DNA of 64,000 bases from Streptomyces iranensis (GTDB lineage Bacteria > Actinomycetota > Actinomycetes > Streptomycetales > Streptomycetaceae), in contig NZ_JAGGLR010000013.1 of NCBI RefSeq assembly GCF_017874715.1, positions 124,001 through 188,000 on the forward strand, in the 5' to 3' direction. This document shows, in pieces, positions 25,510-34,781 of the stretch; position 1 is the first letter of the stretch, and every line of letters starts with the position of its first letter. The position numbers and the translations under genes were made by a program. The notes below the pieces were generated by a model. That model was not told the origin of the DNA and searched no databases. It saw only the letters and a list, made by a program, of their open reading frames with translations.

Positions 25510-26964
25510 TCAGGCAGAGGTCTCCGCGGCCTCGGGCTCCTCCTCGGCGCCGTCCGAGGCCTCTTTCCCGGCGTCTGCCGCGGGGCCTTCTTCGGCGTCC
25601 TCTTCGGCGCGGTCCTCGGACTCCGGGTCCGTGGCGAAGCCGGGTACCCATGCCTCGAGCTCGTCCCGCATCCGCACCGTGGCACCCAGCTGGCACAGCA
25701 CTCCGATGGTGCTCAGCGTCACCCGGTGAATCAGCAGATAGGCGGGCGGCAGATTCAGCTGATTGCCCAGCTCATAGACGGGGGAGTGACGGTCGGCCAT
25801 CCGCGCCGCCTGGCTGCGCAGCCACTGCCGGTCGAAGACGAACGCGTCGGCCTGGGCCGGTTCGAGCATCGGCAGCAGGAAGTCCAGCAGATCATCCGGG
25901 TCGAGCTCGATCGTCGGCTTGACGAACCCCTCCCCGCGCATCAGGTCATAGACCCCCGCGGCGTCGTTCTCGAGCGCCATGCGCAGCGCGATGCCGATGG
26001 GCTCCGGAAGCCCTCCCGGGAGCCGGTTCACCGAACCGAAGTCCAGAACGCCCAGCTTCCACTGTTCCGGCGGGCCGTCCGGGGCGTCCCCGGGCAGCAG
26101 CCGGAAGTTCCCCGGATGGGGATCGGCGTGCAGCAGCCCGGTGCGGGACGCTCCCGAGAAGAGAAAACGGGCCAGCAGCTGCCCGGCGCGGTCCCGCTCC
26201 TCCTGTGTGCCGTCGGCTATCACCTCGGAGAGCGGCACCCCCTCCAGCCATTCGGTGATCAGTATCTGATCGCTCTGGTGCACCACCTCGGGCACCACGA
26301 TCTCCGTGTCCTGTGCGTACTCCTCCGCATGGATCCGCTGGGACGCCGCCTCCAGTTCGTAGTCCAGTTCCTCGGCGACCCGCTCGCGCAACTCCGCGAT
26401 CAGCGGCTTGACGTCCAGCCCCGGCACCAGTGGCCCCAGCACCCGGGCGAACCGGCTCAGTTGGTTGAGGTCGGACAGCAGCGCCTCGCCCGCCCCGGGA
26501 TACTGCACCTTGACCGCCACCGTGCGCCCGTCGTGCCAGACCGCCCGGTGCACCTGCCCGATCGAGGCGGCCGCCGCGGGCTTGTCCTCGAACTCCTGGA
26601 ACAGCTCCGGCCAGTCCGGGCCCAGCCGCTCCTCCAGCGCCGCGTGGACCGTGCGGCTGGGCATGGGAGGGGCCGCTTCCTGGAGCTTGGTCAGGGCCGC
26701 CCGGTAGGGCCTGGCTATCTCCTCGGGAAGGGCCGACTCGAAGACCGACATGGCCTGTCCGAGCTTCATGGCCCCGCCCTTGAGCTCGCCGAGGACCTTG
26801 AACATCTGCTCCGCGGTGCGCTGCTGCACCTCACGTGCGACGATCTCCGCCGGCCGTCCCCCTATCCGCTTCCCGAGCCCCCATGTGGCGCGCCCCGCGA
26901 ATCCCAAGGGCAGCGCCGCCAGTTTGGCGGTACGGGTGATCGCCTTGCGCGGCAGATCGGTCAT
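25510..26964 (-). CDS. ABC1/UbiB family atypical kinase
   Basis: 484 residues. Signature features of the family: KxGQ-type GGAMKLGQ (about 68), the Ala-rich loop PAAAASIGQVH replacing the usual Gly-rich loop, VKVQYP, ELDYELEA, and catalytic HADPHPGNF and VLDFGSV. Relatives (UbiB, Coq8, mycobacterial Rv3197) bind ATP and support lipid or quinone metabolism and drug tolerance; the neighbour wblC is conserved next to it in mycobacteria as well. ATG 26964 has GGAGGGG upstream; a longer start would include that site. The C-terminal 45 residues are acidic and disordered. Confidence 0.88.
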   Translation of the reverse strand: MTDLPRKAITRTAKLAALPLGFAGRATWGLGKRIGGRPAEIVAREVQQRTAEQMFKVLGELKGGAMKLGQAMSVFESALPEEIARPYRAALTKLQEAAPPMPSRTVHAALEERLGPDWPELFQEFEDKPAAAASIGQVHRAVWHDGRTVAVKVQYPGAGEALLSDLNQLSRFARVLGPLVPGLDVKPLIAELRERVAEELDYELEAASQRIHAEEYAQDTEIVVPEVVHQSDQILITEWLEGVPLSEVIADGTQEERDRAGQLLARFLFSGASRTGLLHADPHPGNFRLLPGDAPDGPPEQWKLGVLDFGSVNRLPGGLPEPIGIALRMALENDAAGVYDLMRGEGFVKPTIELDPDDLLDFLLPMLEPAQADAFVFDRQWLRSQAARMADRHSPVYELGNQLNLPPAYLLIHRVTLSTIGVLCQLGATVRMRDELEAWVPGFATDPESEDRAEEDAEEGPAADAGKEASDGAEEEPEAAETSA

Positions 26965-27038
26965 GCGCCCCTCCAACTACAGCCGTGCCATCCCGGAAGG
27001 TGGCCCCCGGGCCCCCGTGCCCACTCCGCGGACGTGGG

Positions 27039-28250
27039 TCACCCGGACATTGTCGCGTGCGGTGCCTCTGCGGCCGAGGCATATACGGCATCCTCCTCCC
27101 CGGCCGCTCCACAGCCGCATCCGGGATGTGCTTCGATCGGGCGCGCCTCCCAGACGAGCGAGGGAAGCGCCAGCTCCCACCGGACCCCCGCGCCCCCGGA
27201 GGGGCGGCCGTCGAGGAAGGCCAGCGCCTGCACCGCGGTGAGCCCCGCCACCACCATCGCCAGCGCCGTGTCACAGGCCGGGGCGGTGCGCCGGCGCCCG
27301 GACCGCCACTGCGCGAGCATCCTTGGCCAGACGGGCTCCCGCTCGGCACGGCCCGCCGCGGCGCACCCCGCGCAGGGCGTGATCCCCGGCACCACCAGAG
27401 GGCCCACCGCCCCCGTCGCCTCGATGACTCCCGCGAAGAGATGGGGGGTGCCGGAGGCGAGCAGCGGCCGGGTCTGCTCCGGATCCGGTGCGTACGCCGC
27501 GAGGCCGTCACGCGGGGCGATCACCACCAGCGCCAGTCCGGGCTCGGCCGAGGCGGTCCGCTCTCCCGAGAGGGCCCGCTCTGCCGAGGCGGTCCGCTCT
27601 CCTGAAGGGACCTTCTCGCGCGCGGGGGCCCGCTCTGCCGCGGAGGTCCGCAGCCGCGCCGACCGGCGGGGGAGTGGGGCGGGCGCGGCCTGGCGCACCA
27701 TGCGGCGTGCCGCCAGATCCCGGCGCTCCCCGATGTGCTCGGCCGACAGCCCGCCGGGAGCCACATCCCAGGGCTCGACACGGCCCCCGTCCACTACATC
27801 GACCCGGCCGACCCCCGAGCCCGACAGTGCGGCCGCGACCGCCGCCCCGACCCGGCCCGCGCCCCGCACCTGAACCCGCATCGCCCGCCGCGCGGCGAGC
27901 AGCCGCGCCGCCGCTCCGGGCTCGGGATGCAGCACCGACAGCGCCCCCGCGTCGGGCCGCAGCCGGTCCAGGGCCGCGGCGGGCTCGCCGCCGTCCCTCG
28001 GCTCGTCCAGCAGACCGGCCGCCGCCAGCCGGTCCACCAGTGCGTCGGCCCGCCCCTCCGGCAGCCCGATGGCCCGCGCCTCCTGCCGCAGCAGCGGCAG
28101 ACCGCGGGTGCCGTCCAGCAGCTCAAGAAAGCTGCCCGTGGCCGTGTCCACCGGCCCCATCACCACCGCATGCGCCCGGGACACCCCGAACTGAACCGTG
28201 TCCCGGCTCCGCCAGCCGCGCCGCAGCGCGGGCTTGAGCATCGGATGCAT
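27039..28250 (-). CDS. ThiF/E1-like protein (cyclodehydratase-type), function unknown
   Basis: About 403 residues. The N-terminal part (to about 115) resembles the winged-helix/RRE-like region of ThiF-type ocin proteins. The E1 fold follows with RGAGRVGAAV and VDGGRVEPWDVAPGG. Cys pairs (PCAGC and the terminal HPGCGC) probably bind zinc. A repetitive Ser/Gly/Glu/Arg/Thr insert (about 195-240) interrupts the domain. It sits next to the ABC1 kinase as in mycobacteria, so it is unlikely to belong to a peptide cluster; substrate unknown. ATG 28250 was chosen for a GGGGATGG site just upstream; 28256 is possible. Confidence 0.72.
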   Translation of the reverse strand: MHPMLKPALRRGWRSRDTVQFGVSRAHAVVMGPVDTATGSFLELLDGTRGLPLLRQEARAIGLPEGRADALVDRLAAAGLLDEPRDGGEPAAALDRLRPDAGALSVLHPEPGAAARLLAARRAMRVQVRGAGRVGAAVAAALSGSGVGRVDVVDGGRVEPWDVAPGGLSAEHIGERRDLAARRMVRQAAPAPLPRRSARLRTSAAERAPAREKVPSGERTASAERALSGERTASAEPGLALVVIAPRDGLAAYAPDPEQTRPLLASGTPHLFAGVIEATGAVGPLVVPGITPCAGCAAAGRAEREPVWPRMLAQWRSGRRRTAPACDTALAMVVAGLTAVQALAFLDGRPSGGAGVRWELALPSLVWEARPIEAHPGCGCGAAGEEDAVYASAAEAPHATMSG

Positions 28251-28325
28251 CGCCATCCCCCGTCTGATGTGCTGTCCGCTGAACCGCCTTCAGCATGCGG
28301 GGCGGCGCCCGGCCCCCGCAGCGCG

Positions 28326-28334
28326 TTGTCCACA
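28326..28334 (+). promoter_or_regulatory. DnaA-box match
   Basis: Exact TTGTCCACA in the divergent region between the ThiF-like and YgjP genes. It is a single copy with no clustered partners. Confidence 0.4.
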
Positions 28335-28453
28335 GGCAGTGGAATAAGTCGTACGAACGCCGGTCGTACAAGCCGTGCACACCGTGGAGTGGTTCGGTCC
28401 GCAACCATCGGCGGGGCGGGACTTCCCCGGCTGCCAGCGGGTAACGTCGGGGC

Positions 28454-29083
28454 GTGTCCGCCGACCCGCCCCCTCGTACCGCGGGACAGAACGTCTCCCG
28501 CAGCGCCGCGAGCGCACCGAGCACCGTCCCGAGCCCGCAGAGCCGAGGCTCCGACGCGAGCGCGGTCGAGGTCCGCCGGAGCACCCGGCGGCGCAGGACG
28601 GTCTCGGCCTATCGCGAGGGCGACCGCACCGTCGTCCTCATCCCCGCCCGGATGTCCGAGGCGGAGGAGCGGCGCTGGGTGAGCGTCATGCTGGAGAAGC
28701 TGGCGGCCCAGGAGAGCAAGCGGATGCTGGGCGACGCGGAGTTGGCCGCCCGCGCCGAGTGGCTCTCCGGCCAGTACCTGGGCGGGCGGGCCCGGCCCGA
28801 CTCCGTCCGCTGGGTCACCAACCAGAACACCCGCTGGGGGTCGTGCACCCCGGCCGAGGGCAGCATCCGGCTCTCGCACCGGCTCCAGGGCATGCCCGAG
28901 TACGTCGTGGACTATGTGCTCCTCCACGAGCTGGCCCATCTGCTGGTGCCGGGGCACGGCCGCCGCTTCTGGCAGCTCCTGGAGGCGTATCCGCGGACCG
29001 AGCGGGCGCGGGGCTATCTCGAAGGGGTGGTCGCCGCCGCGCGGTTGCCGCACCTCTCCGGGCCCCCGGACGACCAGTCGTAA
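28454..29083 (+). CDS. YgjP/SprT-like metallopeptidase-fold protein
   Basis: 209 residues. The zinc motif HELAHLLVPGHGRRFW (HExxH with third His) and the preceding NQNTRWGSCTP signature place it in the DUF45/YgjP family, cytosolic zinc-protease-like proteins. The first 45 residues are low complexity. GTG 28454 lacks a Shine-Dalgarno but is 6 nt after TAACGT (28442-28447), fitting leaderless transcription. Substrate unknown; it stands alone with divergent and independent neighbours. Confidence 0.82.
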   Translation: MSADPPPRTAGQNVSRSAASAPSTVPSPQSRGSDASAVEVRRSTRRRRTVSAYREGDRTVVLIPARMSEAEERRWVSVMLEKLAAQESKRMLGDAELAARAEWLSGQYLGGRARPDSVRWVTNQNTRWGSCTPAEGSIRLSHRLQGMPEYVVDYVLLHELAHLLVPGHGRRFWQLLEAYPRTERARGYLEGVVAAARLPHLSGPPDDQS

Positions 29084-29239
29084 GGCGACCGCGTCCGGGC
29101 GGTGAGGGATCAGCCCCCGGAAGCCCCGGGCCGTGCGGGAACCACATCCTGGTTCCAGGCGTCGCTCATAGTCGGCGGCAGCGGCTAGCCTGGCGCGCAA
29201 CGCACACACCGGTACGGCGATGGGGGACGGTCCTAACGT

Positions 29240-30964
29240 ATGGCCAGGGAATTCCAGCGCGGCCACAAGGCCAGGATCAGTGATCTGACGGCCGGGAGGG
29301 ATCTGTACGTCGGGGTGCAGATCGCCGGACCCGGTCTGACCTTCGACATCAGCTGCTTCGGTCTCGACGCGAACGAGCGGCTGTCGGACGACCGCTACTT
29401 CATCTTCTTCAACCAGCCGAAGTCCCCTGAAGAAGCGATACAGCAGCTCGGGCCGCAGGCCGGGGACACGGATTCGTTCCGCGTCACGCTCGACAGCATG
29501 CCGCCCGCCATCCAGAAGCTCTCCTTCACCGCGACCATCGACGGCGCCGGGCAGATGTCGCAGGTCGGCCCCGGCTACCTGCGGATCGTCGCGGGCGGCG
29601 AGGAGGTGGCCCGGTACTCCTTCACCGGCTCGGAGTTCAGCACCGAGCGCGCGGTGATGCTGGGCGACTTCTACCTCAAGGACGTCTGGCGGTTCGCCGC
29701 CGTCGGGCAGGGCTTCGACGGGGGACTGGACGCGCTGCTCAAGAACTTCGGCGGTGAGGTGGCCGAGGAGGAGCCCGCCCCCGCGCCCGCCCAGGGCGCC
29801 ACGCCCGGCTTCGCGCCGCCCGGCCAGGCCGCCCCCGCACCGGGCTTCGCACCCCCGGCCGGGGCCCCTGCCCCGTCGGCCCCTCCGGCCCCCGCCCCGC
29901 CCGCACCGCAGCCCGCCCCCGCCTTCGGCGCTCCCCAGGGAACACCGCCACAGGGCACGCCACCCCAGGGCACGCCACCCCAGGGCACGCCCCCGCAGGG
30001 CGTTCAGCCGCCCGCCCCCGGCACCCCGCAGATGCACGGCGCCCCCACCATCGCCGCGCCCATCGCGCCGCCTGGCCAGGTGCCGCCGCCCGGCCAGGTG
30101 CCGCCCCCGGGCCAGGTGCCGCCGCCTCCACCACCGGGCCAGTACCCGGGTCAGCCCCCGTTCGGCCAGCAGCCGGGGCAGGCCCCGCCCGCTCCCGCGC
30201 CGTACGGCCAGCCGCCCGCCCAGCCCTACCCCGGTCAGCCGGGCCAGCCCGCTCCGTACGGTCAGCCGCAGCCCACGGGCGGCGTCCCTCAGGGCGGTGG
30301 CGCGCCCGGCCTCCAGGCCGCGCTCTCCAAGTACCGCGAGGCGCCCACCGGCCAGCGCTGGACGCCGCAGAACCCCCGGCTGATGCGGGTCGACCTCGGC
30401 GTCGGCGGCCAGCCCGTGCTCGCCCGCCAGGGCACGATGGTGCTCTACCAGGGCAAGGTCGACTTCAGCTACAAGGGCGCCGGCTTCCGCGGCCGGATCG
30501 TCGGCAACGCGACCGGCCAGGAGATGCAGCTGATGCGCTGCACCGGCCAGGGCCAGGTCTTCCTCGCCGAGAACGCCGCCGAGCTCCACCCGATCGAGCT
30601 CCAGGGCGACGCCATCTGTGTCTCCGCCGAGAACGTGCTCGCCTTCGACGAGTCGCTGCACCACGAGGTGCGCCGGATCGAGGGCCATGGCATCCCCGGA
30701 GGCGCGCTGTTCACCATGCAGTTCCAGGGCACCGGGACCGTCGTGGTGAAGACCGAGGGCACGCCGGTCGTCCTCCCCGTCACCCCGACCACCTTCGCCG
30801 ACAGCAACGCCATCGTGGCGTGGTCCGCCGGAGCCCAGGTGATCATCTCCAGCCAGGTACGGCTGCGCCGCAGCGCCTACCCGGGCCACAGCGGGGAGAC
30901 CGTGAACCTCCAGTTCCGCGGCGCGCCCGGCAACTTCATCGTCGTCCAGCCCTACGAGGTCTGA
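29240..30964 (+). CDS. TerD-AIM24 fusion protein
   Basis: 574 residues. The N-terminal TerD domain (about 1-180) has the FDISCFGLDANERLSDDRYF calcium-site region and the FFNQP strand. A Pro/Gly/Gln-rich linker (about 185-360) is built of repeats such as PPQGT and PPPGQV. The C-terminal AIM24 domain (about 365-570) is a beta-rich fold of unknown biochemical function. TerD proteins are linked to tellurite and stress tolerance and to membrane-associated assemblies. Starts the three-gene AIM24 run (12-17 bp gaps), so they form one operon. Confidence 0.87.
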   Translation: MAREFQRGHKARISDLTAGRDLYVGVQIAGPGLTFDISCFGLDANERLSDDRYFIFFNQPKSPEEAIQQLGPQAGDTDSFRVTLDSMPPAIQKLSFTATIDGAGQMSQVGPGYLRIVAGGEEVARYSFTGSEFSTERAVMLGDFYLKDVWRFAAVGQGFDGGLDALLKNFGGEVAEEEPAPAPAQGATPGFAPPGQAAPAPGFAPPAGAPAPSAPPAPAPPAPQPAPAFGAPQGTPPQGTPPQGTPPQGTPPQGVQPPAPGTPQMHGAPTIAAPIAPPGQVPPPGQVPPPGQVPPPPPPGQYPGQPPFGQQPGQAPPAPAPYGQPPAQPYPGQPGQPAPYGQPQPTGGVPQGGGAPGLQAALSKYREAPTGQRWTPQNPRLMRVDLGVGGQPVLARQGTMVLYQGKVDFSYKGAGFRGRIVGNATGQEMQLMRCTGQGQVFLAENAAELHPIELQGDAICVSAENVLAFDESLHHEVRRIEGHGIPGGALFTMQFQGTGTVVVKTEGTPVVLPVTPTTFADSNAIVAWSAGAQVIISSQVRLRRSAYPGHSGETVNLQFRGAPGNFIVVQPYEV

Positions 30965-30975
30965 GGGAGCCCGAT

Positions 30976-31659
30976 ATGGACCAGCAAATGATCTCGGGCT
31001 TCGCACCCGCCCCGGTCGCCGCCCGCATGGAGAACCACGGCCCCAGCATGCTCAAGGTCGCCATGCAGAGCGGCCAGGATCTCTTCGCCCGCACCGGCTC
31101 GATGGTGGCGTACGAGGGCTTCGTCCAGTACGAGCCCAACCCGCCCGCGGTACGGCAGATGGCCTCCCAGTGGCTGACCGGCGAGGGCGCCCCGCTGATG
31201 CGGTGCAGCGGCGACGGGCTGCTCTACCTCGCCGACTACGGGGCCAACGTCGTCTGCATCAACCTCAACGGCGACGCGCTCTCGGTCAACGGCACCAACC
31301 TCCTCGCCTTCGACGCCCACCTCCAGTGGGGCGTCGAACGCGTCAAGGGCATCGCCAAGTTCGCCGGACAGGGCCTGTTCAACGTGAGCGTCTCCGGCAC
31401 CGGCTGGGTCGCCCTGACCTCCCGCGGCACCCCCATCGTGGTCGACTGCGGCCGCGGCGAGGACGAGACCTATGTGGACCCGGACGCCCTCGTGGCCTGG
31501 TCCTCCGGGCTCAAGGTGAAGGGCAAGCGCAGCTTCAAGGCGTCGTCCCTGATCGGCAGGGGCAGCGGCGAGGCGTATCAGCTCGGGTTCTCCGGGCAGG
31601 GCTTCGTCGTCGTACAGCCCAGTGAGGACAGCACCGACCGGCTCCGGGCCCGGGGCTGA
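30976..31659 (+). CDS. AIM24 family protein, second in operon
   Basis: 227 residues, a single AIM24 domain: VARMEN, the LFARTGSMVAYEG segment, GEGAPLMRCSGDG and QGFVVVQPS. Beta-helix-like, with no catalytic residues known for the family. ATG 30976 follows GGGAG by 6 nt; an open frame further upstream lies inside the first gene and is not used. It overlaps nothing but is only 11 bp from the preceding stop. Confidence 0.87.
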   Translation: MDQQMISGFAPAPVAARMENHGPSMLKVAMQSGQDLFARTGSMVAYEGFVQYEPNPPAVRQMASQWLTGEGAPLMRCSGDGLLYLADYGANVVCINLNGDALSVNGTNLLAFDAHLQWGVERVKGIAKFAGQGLFNVSVSGTGWVALTSRGTPIVVDCGRGEDETYVDPDALVAWSSGLKVKGKRSFKASSLIGRGSGEAYQLGFSGQGFVVVQPSEDSTDRLRARG

Positions 31660-31675
31660 GGGGGAGGGACACCAG

Positions 31676-32434
31676 ATGCAGAGCCCACTTTTCGCCTTCA
31701 CCGAGGCCCAGACGCAGGACCGCTACACGCTCCAGAACCCGCATCTGCTGCGGGTCGCCCTGAGCGGCCATGAGGATGTGCTCGCCCGTAAGGGCAGCAT
31801 GGTCGCCTATCAGGGGCTCCTCGAGTTCGACGGCGAGTACCAGACGCCCGGTCAGCGCAGGGCCCGGAGCCGCACCGGTGAGGGCCTGGACCTGATGCGC
31901 TGCTCCGGGCAGGGCACGGTCTACCTCGCCAACCTCGCCCAGCACATCCATGTGATGGACGTGGACCACGACGGGCTGACCGTCGACAGCTCCTATGTGC
32001 TCGCGATCGACTCCACGCTGCACTGGGAGTCGATCGCGGTGGACAGCCAGTTCGGGATCTCCGGGTCCGGCAAGTACAACCTCAACATCTCCGGCCAGGG
32101 CAAGGTGGCGCTGATGACCTCGGGGCAGCCGCTGCTCCTCCAGGTCACCCCGGACAAGTACGTAAACGCCGACGCGGACGCCATCGTCGCCTGGTCCAGC
32201 TCGCTGCGGGTCCAGATGCAGGCACAGACGCACTCCTCGGGGGTCTGGCGGCGGCGCGGCAACACCGGCGAGGGCTGGGAGCTCAGCTTCCTCGGTCAGG
32301 GCTACGCCCTGGTGCAGCCCAGCGAGCTGCTCCCGCCGCAGAACGCGGTGGCCGGGGGCGGCATGGCCGCGCAGTTCGGCATGGGCCAGCAGGGCGCCCG
32401 CGGTCAGAACCAGGGCAACATCTTCAGCAACTGA
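31676..32434 (+). CDS. AIM24 family protein, third in operon
   Basis: 252 residues with the same fold as its neighbour: ARKGSMVAYQG, LMRCSGQGTVYLA, the ISGSGKYNL core strand and GYALVQPSE. It ends in a Gly/Gln/Asn-rich tail. ATG 31676 follows GGGGGAGGG. Together the three genes look like successive duplications of one AIM24 module, the first fused to TerD. A strong terminator follows. Confidence 0.86.
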   Translation: MQSPLFAFTEAQTQDRYTLQNPHLLRVALSGHEDVLARKGSMVAYQGLLEFDGEYQTPGQRRARSRTGEGLDLMRCSGQGTVYLANLAQHIHVMDVDHDGLTVDSSYVLAIDSTLHWESIAVDSQFGISGSGKYNLNISGQGKVALMTSGQPLLLQVTPDKYVNADADAIVAWSSSLRVQMQAQTHSSGVWRRRGNTGEGWELSFLGQGYALVQPSELLPPQNAVAGGGMAAQFGMGQQGARGQNQGNIFSN

Positions 32435-32460
32435 CCGAGGTCACCGCTGATGGAGCACGG

Positions 32461-32489
32461 CGGCCGCGGACCCCTCGGGTCCGCGGCCG
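32461..32489. terminator. Terminator after AIM24 operon
   Basis: Perfect 12-bp stem CGGCCGCGGACC/GGTCCGCGGCCG with a 5-nt loop between convergent units. Confidence 0.85.
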
Positions 32490-32539
32490 CTCCGCATTCC
32501 GACAGGCTCCGCATTCCGACAAGCTCCGTGTTCCGACAG
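32489..32539. repeat. 17-bp tandem repeat, three units
   Basis: Units beginning GCTCCG(C/T)(A/G)TTCCGACA at 32489, 32506 and 32523; the first two differ at the last base only, the third at three positions. It lies between the terminator and the end of the Nudix gene. Confidence 0.8.
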
Positions 32540-32566
32540 GCTCCTCAGGGCAGCCCGACGCGCGCC

Positions 32567-33094
32567 TCAGAGCAGCGCGCGGGTGCGCGTCACCAGGTGC
32601 CGCACCGACTCGTCGGCCACGTCCGCCACCTCGTCGTAGCCGAACCAGCGCAGATCCAGCGACTCGTCGCTGATCGCCGCCACCGCGCCCCGGGGCGCCA
32701 CCGCCGCGTACTGGACGTCCAGGTGCCAGGCGCAAGGGGTCTGGTGCCGGTCGAGCCGCACCGGGCCGCCCGGCAGCAGCGTCAGCCCCGCGATCCCGGA
32801 CTCCTCGGTGGCCTCGCGCAGCGCCGCGCCCGTGAGCGTGGCGTCGTCCGGCTCGCAGTGGCCGCCCATCTGGAGCCACATCCGCAGCTTCCGGTGCAGG
32901 GTGAGCAGCACCTGGTCCCGGTCCGGGTCGATCACCAGCGCGCTCGCCGTGATGTGCCCGTCCCGGCACGCCTTCCACATGCCGTCCGGATACGCGGCCA
33001 GATGGTCGCCGTACAGTCGCCGCAGCCGGTCCTGGGCGGCATCGGGCGCAGGCCACTCGGTGAGGACCCGCGCCGCGTCCTGGTGCAGGCTCAC
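32567..33094 (-). CDS. Nudix hydrolase
   Basis: 175 residues. Nudix box GGHCEPDDATL...REATEESGI (about 77-99) is intact; the N-terminal 45 residues are helical. Substrate not assignable. Its ATG overlaps the stop of the upstream DUF2342 gene (ATGA), so the two are translationally coupled and leftward. Confidence 0.88.
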   Translation of the reverse strand: MSLHQDAARVLTEWPAPDAAQDRLRRLYGDHLAAYPDGMWKACRDGHITASALVIDPDRDQVLLTLHRKLRMWLQMGGHCEPDDATLTGAALREATEESGIAGLTLLPGGPVRLDRHQTPCAWHLDVQYAAVAPRGAVAAISDESLDLRWFGYDEVADVADESVRHLVTRTRALL

Positions 33095-34590
33095 TTCTCG
33101 TCGTCGCCCCGGTCGCCGCCCTCGCGGTCGTCTTCGCCGCCCTCGCCGCCCTTACGGAGGTCGGGCCCCTCGGAGCCGCCCTTACGGAGGTCGGGACCCT
33201 CGGAACCGCCCTTACGGTCTTCACCACCGCTCGCCGCCTCGCCGAGCATCTTGTCCAGCTCGGAGAAGTCCAGCTGCTCGCCGTGGACGAAGCCGTCCGG
33301 GTCGTCGAGGTCCTGTGCCGTCGGCAGCATGTCCGGGTGCGCCCAAAGACCGTCGCGCCCCTCCAGGCCGCGGGCGTCGGTGAGGGAGGCCCACAGCCGG
33401 GAGGCGTCCCGCAGCCGGCGCGGCCGCAGCTCCAGGCCGATCAGCGTGGCGAAGGTCTGCTCGGCGGGGCCGCCGCTCGCCCGGCGCCGCCGCAGCGTCT
33501 CGCGCAGGGCGTCGGCGGACGGCAGATGCGGCTTGGCGGCGGCGTGCACCACCGCGTCCACCCAGCCCTCCACCAGCGCCAGAGCGGTCTCCAGACGCGC
33601 CAGCGCGGCCTTCTGCTCGGGGGTGTCCTCGGGCTGGAACATGCCCTGCTGGAGCGCTTCCTGCAGCTGCTCGGGGTGGGTCGGGTCGAGCTGCCCGACC
33701 GCGTCCTCCAGCTTGGCGGTGTCGACCTTGATGCCGCGGGCGTACCCCTCGACCGCGCCGAAGAGGTGCGAGCGCAGCCACGGCACATGGGCGAACAGCC
33801 GCTGATGGGCCGCCTCGCGCAGCGCCAGATACAGCCGGACCTCTTCCTTCGGCACGCCGAGGCCGGAACCCAGCGCCGCGATGTTGACCGGCAGCAGGGC
33901 CGCCTTGCCCGCCGGGCCCAGCGGCAGCCCGATGTCGGTCGAGCCGACCACCTCACCGGCCAGCACGCCCAGCGCCTGCCCGATCTGGGTGCCGAACATG
34001 GCGCCGCCCATCGAGCGCATCATCCCGAGCAGCGGGCCGGCCATGGCCTGCATCTCCTCGGGCAGCACATCGCCCATGGCGGCGCCGACGCGCTCGGCGA
34101 CCGGGTCCACCAGGTCCTTCCACACCGGGAGGGTCGCCTCGACCCATTCGGCGCGGCTCCAGGCCACCGCGGTCCCGGAGCCCGAGGGCAGCGAGGTGAC
34201 GCCGTCCAGCCACAGGTCCGCGAGCCGCACGGCCTCCTGGACCGCGGCGCGGTCGGCGGGGCCGACGCTCTCGTCCTTGCTGCCGTCGGCGGTGCCGCGC
34301 GCGACGGTCTGGCGGGCGATGTCCTTGGCCATGTCCCAGTTCACCGGGCCGCCCTCGTAGGAGAGCATCTGCCCGAGCTGCTGGAAGGCAGCGCCCAGGT
34401 CGCCCGGGTTCAGCGAACCGAACATCGCGGCGAACGGATTCTCCGCGCCGCCCGCTCCGCCGGCTCCGCCGCCGAACCCGAAGGGATTCGCGGGGCCCTG
34501 CTCGCCGCCCTGGCCGCCCTTCTTCTTGCCGTCGTCGCCGTCCTCCGGCTCCTCCGGCGGAAGGCCGAATCCGAATGGGGTGTCACTCAC
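33091..34590 (-). CDS. DUF2342 zinc-dependent metalloprotease-like protein
   Basis: 499 residues. Family once called F420 biosynthesis associated, annotated as zinc-dependent metalloprotease. Visible landmarks: a Gly-rich N-terminus, GPVNWDMAKDIARQ, GTQIGQALG, and REAAHQRLFAHVPWLRSHL with paired His. The C-terminal 45 residues are acidic repeats (GGSEGPDLRK twice) encoded by a 30-bp tandem repeat at 33151-33215. GTG 34590 has GAGGAAA 6 nt upstream. A 10-bp hairpin (34611-34633) lies in the leader just before that site. Catalysis unproven. Confidence 0.82.
   Translation of the reverse strand: MSDTPFGFGLPPEEPEDGDDGKKKGGQGGEQGPANPFGFGGGAGGAGGAENPFAAMFGSLNPGDLGAAFQQLGQMLSYEGGPVNWDMAKDIARQTVARGTADGSKDESVGPADRAAVQEAVRLADLWLDGVTSLPSGSGTAVAWSRAEWVEATLPVWKDLVDPVAERVGAAMGDVLPEEMQAMAGPLLGMMRSMGGAMFGTQIGQALGVLAGEVVGSTDIGLPLGPAGKAALLPVNIAALGSGLGVPKEEVRLYLALREAAHQRLFAHVPWLRSHLFGAVEGYARGIKVDTAKLEDAVGQLDPTHPEQLQEALQQGMFQPEDTPEQKAALARLETALALVEGWVDAVVHAAAKPHLPSADALRETLRRRRASGGPAEQTFATLIGLELRPRRLRDASRLWASLTDARGLEGRDGLWAHPDMLPTAQDLDDPDGFVHGEQLDFSELDKMLGEAASGGEDRKGGSEGPDLRKGGSEGPDLRKGGEGGEDDREGGDRGDDEK
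33151..33215. repeat. 30-bp in-frame tandem repeat
   Basis: Two 30-bp units (33151-33180, 33181-33210) and a partial third, each starting CTTACGGAGGTCGGG and carrying one CCTTACGG octamer. They encode the repeated tail of the DUF2342 protein. Confidence 0.85.
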
Positions 34591-34781
34591 GGGTTTCCTC
34601 GGCTCGTTGGGCCACCGGCCCCGGGCCGGTGGCGGATGCCCGACATCACCACCCAGCCTAGACACCTCGCCGGTTTCCGGGCTCGGTGCTTCGCTGATCG
34701 CCGCCCTGCGGCAGGATGGACGTCACCTGGTACGTATGCGTGCATTCGCTGCGTACTGAAGACAACCGCTGGAGACGCCCG

